Of a DNA stretch of 9,312 nucleotides, positions 6,772-9,312 are shown piece after piece; position 1 is the stretch's first letter, and each line of letters opens with the position of its first letter. Made by a program: the position numbers and the translations under genes. Under the pieces are notes generated by a model that did no database searches, was not told the DNA's origin, and was given only the letters and a program-made list of their open reading frames with translations. The stretch is from Opitutales bacterium (lineage in GTDB: Bacteria; Verrucomicrobiota; Verrucomicrobiia; Opitutales; JAFGAQ01): contig JAQVLM010000091.1 of assembly GCA_028704125.1 (NCBI GenBank), positions 1-9,312 of the forward strand. The letters are read 5' to 3'.

Positions 6772-6798
6772 TTTTCGGCCGCTTCCGCGGAAACTTGA
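6772..6798 (-). promoter_or_regulatory. Sigma-28 (FliA) promoter of the flagellin gene
   Basis: The minus strand reads TCAAGTTT, 11 nt, then GCCGAAAA. The enterobacterial FliA consensus is TAAAGTTT-N11-GCCGATAA, so 14 of 16 positions match with exact spacing. It lies about 64 nt upstream of the flagellin ATG, facing it. This places the gene in the late flagellar class, transcribed after the anti-sigma factor is exported through the finished hook. Confidence 0.85.
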
Positions 6799-7059
6799 GC
6801 GGGATTTTGACATTTCTGATCCGATCCTCCGTTACTTGGAGCATTTACAACTTTGTTACACTCCCACGGGTATTCAATCCCTTGGACTCCGCCATTGGAT
6901 CAGCAACTAACCTCCTCCCCACTCATGGCCGAGATGATCTCGACTCAGACTCCATTCTCGCTCCCTGACCCGCTCCGGATTTCCGTGCACAAAGGCCACC
7001 TATGCCCGTTCTGCATTCTGAATTTTAGCAAATAGGATTTTTGCCGATTCTAGTAGGAA

Positions 7060-7290
7060 ATGTCCGGACCTCTGGAACAGTCAGCGGCCTCAAGCAAGAA
7101 ATTCATCGGGATTCACTTTATCGGGTGCAATACCTACGTGAGGCTTTATCCCAATGCTGAACGGACCCATTTCGAGGGGCGCTGCACCAAGTGCGGAAAA
7201 ACCATGAAATTGCGAATCGGCAATGAAGGACACAACGACCGTTTTTTCCAGGCGCCCTGCATGGTCAACCGCAACGATGCGTATTATTGA
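7060..7290 (+). CDS. Small four-cysteine (zinc-ribbon-like) conserved protein of unknown function
   Basis: The product has 76 residues. After a short polar N-terminus comes KKFIGIHFIGCNTYVRLY, then HFEGRCTKCGKTMKLRIG and DRFFQAP. Cysteines lie at 23, 42, 45 and 67; the C-x-x-C in a GRC.KCGK turn suggests a metal-binding knuckle, and C23 could complete it. I recall short proteins of this design (a hydrophobic strand with Cys, then GRCP.C, a basic strand, and a FF motif) in Planctomycetes and Verrucomicrobia, but know no function. There is no signal peptide or membrane segment. A stop codon lies one codon before the ATG, and the only purine-rich stretch (AGGAA, 7055-7059) abuts the start codon, which is too close for normal Shine-Dalgarno pairing. 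It stands alone, ahead of the REP cluster. Confidence 0.75.
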   Translation: MSGPLEQSAASSKKFIGIHFIGCNTYVRLYPNAERTHFEGRCTKCGKTMKLRIGNEGHNDRFFQAPCMVNRNDAYY

Positions 7291-7305
7291 CAGGCTTTGC
7301 GGGTT

Positions 7306-7323
7306 TCCTGAGTCTCCTCAGGA
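7306..7323 (+). terminator. Hairpin after the small Cys protein gene
   Basis: TCCTGAG-tctc-CTCAGGA forms a perfect 7-bp stem 15 nt after the stop codon. There is no T-tract, so termination is uncertain. Confidence 0.4.
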
Positions 7324-7334
7324 TCATACTACTC

Positions 7335-7362
7335 CGGAATACTCACGTATTCCGCTACGGGA
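7335..7362 (-). repeat. REP-like hairpin element, copy 1
   Basis: Read on the minus strand, this 28-bp element has GTAG followed directly by a perfect 8-bp hairpin, CGGAATAC-GTGA-GTATTCCG. It is identical over all 28 bp to copy 3. A GTAG foot next to an imperfect or perfect palindrome is the hallmark of REP elements mobilised by RAYT (TnpA-REP) transposases. Confidence 0.75.
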
Positions 7363-7400
7363 CAGAAAGCCGCGGAGAAGTGACACCCGGGAATGCCTCT

Positions 7401-7428
7401 TCTCGTAGCGGGACGCGTAAGCGTTCCG
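7401..7428 (+). repeat. REP-like hairpin element, copy 2 (inverted, diverged)
   Basis: This copy is in the opposite orientation to its neighbours and differs from them at 7 of 28 positions. GTAG (7405-7408) is kept, followed by CGGGACGC-GTAA-GCGTTCCG. Two stem pairs have changed on both sides (AC to GC context), one pair is now G-U type, and the loop remains GNRA-like (GTAA against GTGA). The hairpin is preserved although the sequence is not. Confidence 0.7.
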
Positions 7429-7471
7429 TCTTTATTCCATTCCCACGCGCCACGCCAAGAGCACGCGTTTT

Positions 7472-7499
7472 CGGAATACTCACGTATTCCGCTACGGGA
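7472..7499 (-). repeat. REP-like hairpin element, copy 3
   Basis: A 28-of-28 match to copy 1, in the same orientation, 137 bp further on. Together the three copies form an alternating array between two convergent genes, the usual place for REP/BIME clusters. No RAYT transposase gene is in the window. Confidence 0.75.
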
Positions 7500-7527
7500 T
7501 GGGGAATCAAGGGAGCATGAAACCGGA

Positions 7528-8409
7528 TCAATTGGCCGGCTGGTTGGGGTCTTCCGGCAACCCGAGACGCTTGAAAAACGCCGCTGGAGTTTCACGCTCA
7601 CGGACCGTCTCATCCAACTCCCAGCCAAGTCCCTGGTAGAACTCACGCCGTCCCACAATGTCATCCACGAGCTCCTGATACGCGATCTGCCCCACCCTCA
7701 CGGCTACCCGTCTGGGAACAACAACGACCCCGTCCGAGTCCGCAACCACAACATCTCCGGGATAAACGGTGACACCGCCCACCACCACCGGGCGCTGAAC
7801 ATCGATCACCTCATTGCGCCCGATCCGCTCGCCTCGCCCTCTTTCGAAGTAGTTCGTGTAGACGGGGTTGCGCTGGAGGATGATCTCATCGATATCCCGG
7901 ATCCCTCCGGCGGTAACCAAGCCCACAGCACCCTTCTTCTTCCATCCGAGAATGTTCTTTGAGCCGGTTGAGCCCGCATCGTTGTCATCCTTGTTATCCA
8001 TCACGATCACGGAGCCCGGCTTGATGAATTCGTCGAAAGGCTCATTGGAAAGCTTCCAATACCAATGCCCTCGCCAATCGCGGTATTTCTGGTAGTTCGC
8101 CGGATCGGTCAGGTCCGCCCCCGCATTCCGGGGGCGATTGGTCGGGCCATACCTCACCGTTACCGCAATCCCCGCAAAACGAAGCTCCATTGATTTCTCG
8201 TCCCGCCAGAGTGGAGAGATCTCGGGATCCATCACCCCGACATCCATATACCCGACCGTCACAAGCCCATCGACCACATCCGTTACGCGGGCGCCTTCAT
8301 ACAGTTCAAGCAGCACTTCATCCGACACATCCGCAACTTCCTCTGCAAAGCAAACCATTGACGCACACAGGACAGCTCCTGTCAGCACAGCATTCCAATT
8401 CGTCTTCAT
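7528..8409 (-). CDS. Exported RraA-family (aldolase/decarboxylase-like) protein
   Basis: The product is 293 residues. Residues 1-22 form a Sec signal peptide (MKTNWNAVLTGAVL..., ending CFA-EE), which is unusual, since characterised RraA-fold proteins (RNase E regulator RraA, HMG/CHA aldolases, oxaloacetate decarboxylases) are cytoplasmic. The RraA core is clear: a VTDVVDGL start, GSVIVMDNKDDND with a glycine-rich loop, the catalytic-type GAVGLVTAGGIRD (R171, D172), and VYPGDVVVADSDGVVVVP (about 215-232). The usual 'DG' before the R-D motif reads 'AG' here. A Trp/Tyr-rich insertion (about 95-122, YRDWRGHWYWKL) extends the family fold. ATG 8409 has AAGGAA at good spacing. It is transcribed divergently from the WD40-like gene. 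A role in extracytoplasmic breakdown of a keto/hydroxy acid is only a guess. Confidence 0.88.
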   Translation of the reverse strand: MKTNWNAVLTGAVLCASMVCFAEEVADVSDEVLLELYEGARVTDVVDGLVTVGYMDVGVMDPEISPLWRDEKSMELRFAGIAVTVRYGPTNRPRNAGADLTDPANYQKYRDWRGHWYWKLSNEPFDEFIKPGSVIVMDNKDDNDAGSTGSKNILGWKKKGAVGLVTAGGIRDIDEIILQRNPVYTNYFERGRGERIGRNEVIDVQRPVVVGGVTVYPGDVVVADSDGVVVVPRRVAVRVGQIAYQELVDDIVGRREFYQGLGWELDETVRERETPAAFFKRLGLPEDPNQPAN

Positions 8410-8760
8410 GTTCGATTCCTTATTTAGGGGGTTGTGTTATTTTAGGGAAAAGTTGCATCGAGCCACACGTGAAAATCCAGACTTCACACACACGACCATC
8501 CAGAGACGCGCCGGGTTGAAACGAATCCAAGCCAGATAAAGGGGGTATTGAAACAAAAGCGGCATCCGGTGGTATCAGGTAGACTGAAGGCAAAATGACC
8601 TCAATGGCAAGCCCATGCACAAAGGTGCAAACCCGACAAAAAACACGGGATACCGATCCGGTCCGATCCCCGCTCTTGACCTACCCGTCCACTTCTGAGA
8701 ATATTGGAACTGAATACCGGTCTCAAAAACCGCTTCTCCATTTTGGATCTCTTTTGTCCT
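8410..8760. other. Divergent promoter region between the RraA-family and WD40-like genes
   Basis: This 351-bp gap has no convincing gene. For the minus-strand gene there is a TAAAAT hexamer (8439-8444) at a plausible -10 distance but no matching -35. For the plus-strand gene a better candidate promoter is listed separately. Nothing else is recognisable. Confidence 0.5.
8676..8704 (+). promoter_or_regulatory. Candidate sigma-70 promoter of the WD40-like gene
   Basis: TTGACC (5 of 6 to the -35 consensus), 17 nt, then GAATAT preceded by TGA (an extended -10 TGn at the right place). The -10 itself is weak (3 of 6). The start codon is about 50 nt beyond the expected start site. Confidence 0.45.
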
Positions 8761-9312
8761 ATGCTTCGACTCCTGCACGCCCTCCAGCTCATTCTCAGCC
8801 TTGTCACGGTTGCGTTTGCCCCGGTTGTTGCGGCCGCTGAATCAACTCAGGATGGAGTCGAAACAGGCATCGACTGGATGATTCCCGGACACGGAAACAC
8901 ACTCACCGATATTGATCTCAGCGCCGATGGTACCCTGTGGGCATCCGCATCCCTCGACGGGACAGTCAAATGGGGATCCATAGGGGACTCGCATTTCCAG
9001 ACTGTTTTCCTCGAAACATCGTATCCGACGGCAATTCGCATCTCTGGCGACCAGCAGTGCATCGCTTGGGGAGACAGCGAAGGGCGCGTGAGGATTTCAG
9101 GGGTTCATCCTGACTCAGATATAGATCACCTCCTTGAAACCGATGGAACCCCTGTGCAGGCATTGCATTTCCTCTCCAGTTCCAGTTTTCTTCTCGCAGG
9201 CACATCCGGCCCGGAATTTTTACAGGTATCTGCTATAGATGGAAACTCCTTCAGCATACCCGGCCCCGTGCATGGTGTCAGGGACTTCCAGTCGAGTCCT
9301 GACCAAACCCGG
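8761..9312 (+). CDS. Exported WD40-like beta-propeller protein, 3' end outside the window
   Basis: The frame is open from ATG 8761 through all 184 codons to the window end. Residues 1-26 form a Sec signal peptide (MLRLLHALQLILSLVTVAFA, then PVVAAA-E). The mature start carries a clear WD40-type blade, GHGNTLTDIDLSADGTLWAS followed by ASLDGTVKWG (residues 43-72), matching the usual 'GH...V....S.DG..LAS.S.DGTVK.W'. At least one more degenerate blade follows (AIRISGDQQCIAWGDSEGRV) and probably a third (PVQALHFLSSSSFLLAGTSG). WD40 propellers are protein-binding platforms; a secreted one suggests an envelope or surface role. The ATG has no strong Shine-Dalgarno sequence, and the call of start rests on the signal peptide. 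Any C-terminal enzymatic or anchoring domain would lie beyond the window. Confidence 0.82.
   Translation, partial: MLRLLHALQLILSLVTVAFAPVVAAAESTQDGVETGIDWMIPGHGNTLTDIDLSADGTLWASASLDGTVKWGSIGDSHFQTVFLETSYPTAIRISGDQQCIAWGDSEGRVRISGVHPDSDIDHLLETDGTPVQALHFLSSSSFLLAGTSGPEFLQVSAIDGNSFSIPGPVHGVRDFQSSPDQTR

Larger units (their letters stand above)
6709..7059. other. Divergent intergenic region between flagellin and the small Cys protein
   Basis: This 351-bp gap holds the flagellin leader and sigma-28 promoter at its left end. The rest has no convincing gene. I note only an odd-centred palindrome, CGAGAT-g-ATCTCG at 6930-6942, which could be an operator but is unsupported. No clear promoter for the gene at 7060 is visible. 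Confidence 0.5.

Noticed and set aside
6853..7035. 60-residue plus-strand open frame in the divergent gap
   Set aside because: TTG start, no ribosome-binding site, Pro/Ser-rich random composition and no recognisable motif.
7026..7050. Sigma-28-like sequence ahead of the small Cys protein (GCCGATTC at 7043-7050)
   Set aside because: The -10 part fits moderately, but the -35 part matches at only about 3 of 8 positions and the start site would fall almost on the ATG.
7335..7499. CRISPR array reading of the 28-bp repeats
   Set aside because: There are only three copies, the middle one is inverted and diverged, spacers differ in length, and no cas genes are present. The GTAG-hairpin pattern fits REP elements.
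7393..7962. 189-residue plus-strand open frame opposite the RraA-like gene
   Set aside because: It spans the REP cluster and is antisense to a well-supported gene, with no homology-like motifs.

Overview
The window looks like chromosomal DNA of a free-living, flagellated Gram-negative bacterium, most likely of the Verrucomicrobiota (Opitutae/Puniceicoccales type). That placement is an inference. It rests on an mre cell-shape locus, several exported proteins including an exported RraA-family protein and a WD40-type propeller protein, a small CxxC protein of a type I associate with Planctomycetes and Verrucomicrobia, and moderate GC content. No phage, plasmid or CRISPR genes are visible.

Region 1 (1-4687, + strand) is a cell-shape locus: the 3' part of mreC, then a very large Ala-rich protein (986-4090), then a small polytopic membrane protein that looks like MreD (4130-4687). 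The middle protein is the most unusual object here. Its last 744 residues are an unbroken series of 186 four-residue units, typically (I/V)-A-x-(E/K/R), with no insertion or deletion from residue 291 to the final residue. An exact four-residue period over this length is not a heptad or hendecad coiled coil. Its place between mreC and the mreD-like gene suggests, without proof, a structural role in shape or envelope organisation.

Region 2 (4688-5745) holds hairpins behind the mreD-like gene, an exported YceI-family protein (4848-5417), its hairpin terminator, and a short gap that receives the flagellin terminator from the other strand. A 34-codon open stretch there may be a gene remnant.

Region 3 (5746-6798, - strand) is a single flagellin gene with a near-consensus sigma-28 (FliA) promoter, a predicted 5'-terminal hairpin on its mRNA, and a clear intrinsic terminator. 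It forms a complete monocistronic unit with no other flagellar genes nearby.

Region 4 (7060-7527) has a small four-cysteine protein and then three copies of a 28-bp hairpin element in alternating orientation. Each has GTAG at the foot of the stem and, in that orientation, a GNRA-type loop. The diverged copy keeps its stem by paired changes. These have the hallmarks of REP/BIME elements mobilised by RAYT (TnpA-REP) transposases.

Region 5 (7528-9312) is a divergent pair: an exported RraA-family protein (- strand) and the beginning of an exported WD40-like protein (+ strand) that runs off the window, with a candidate sigma-70 promoter for the latter.
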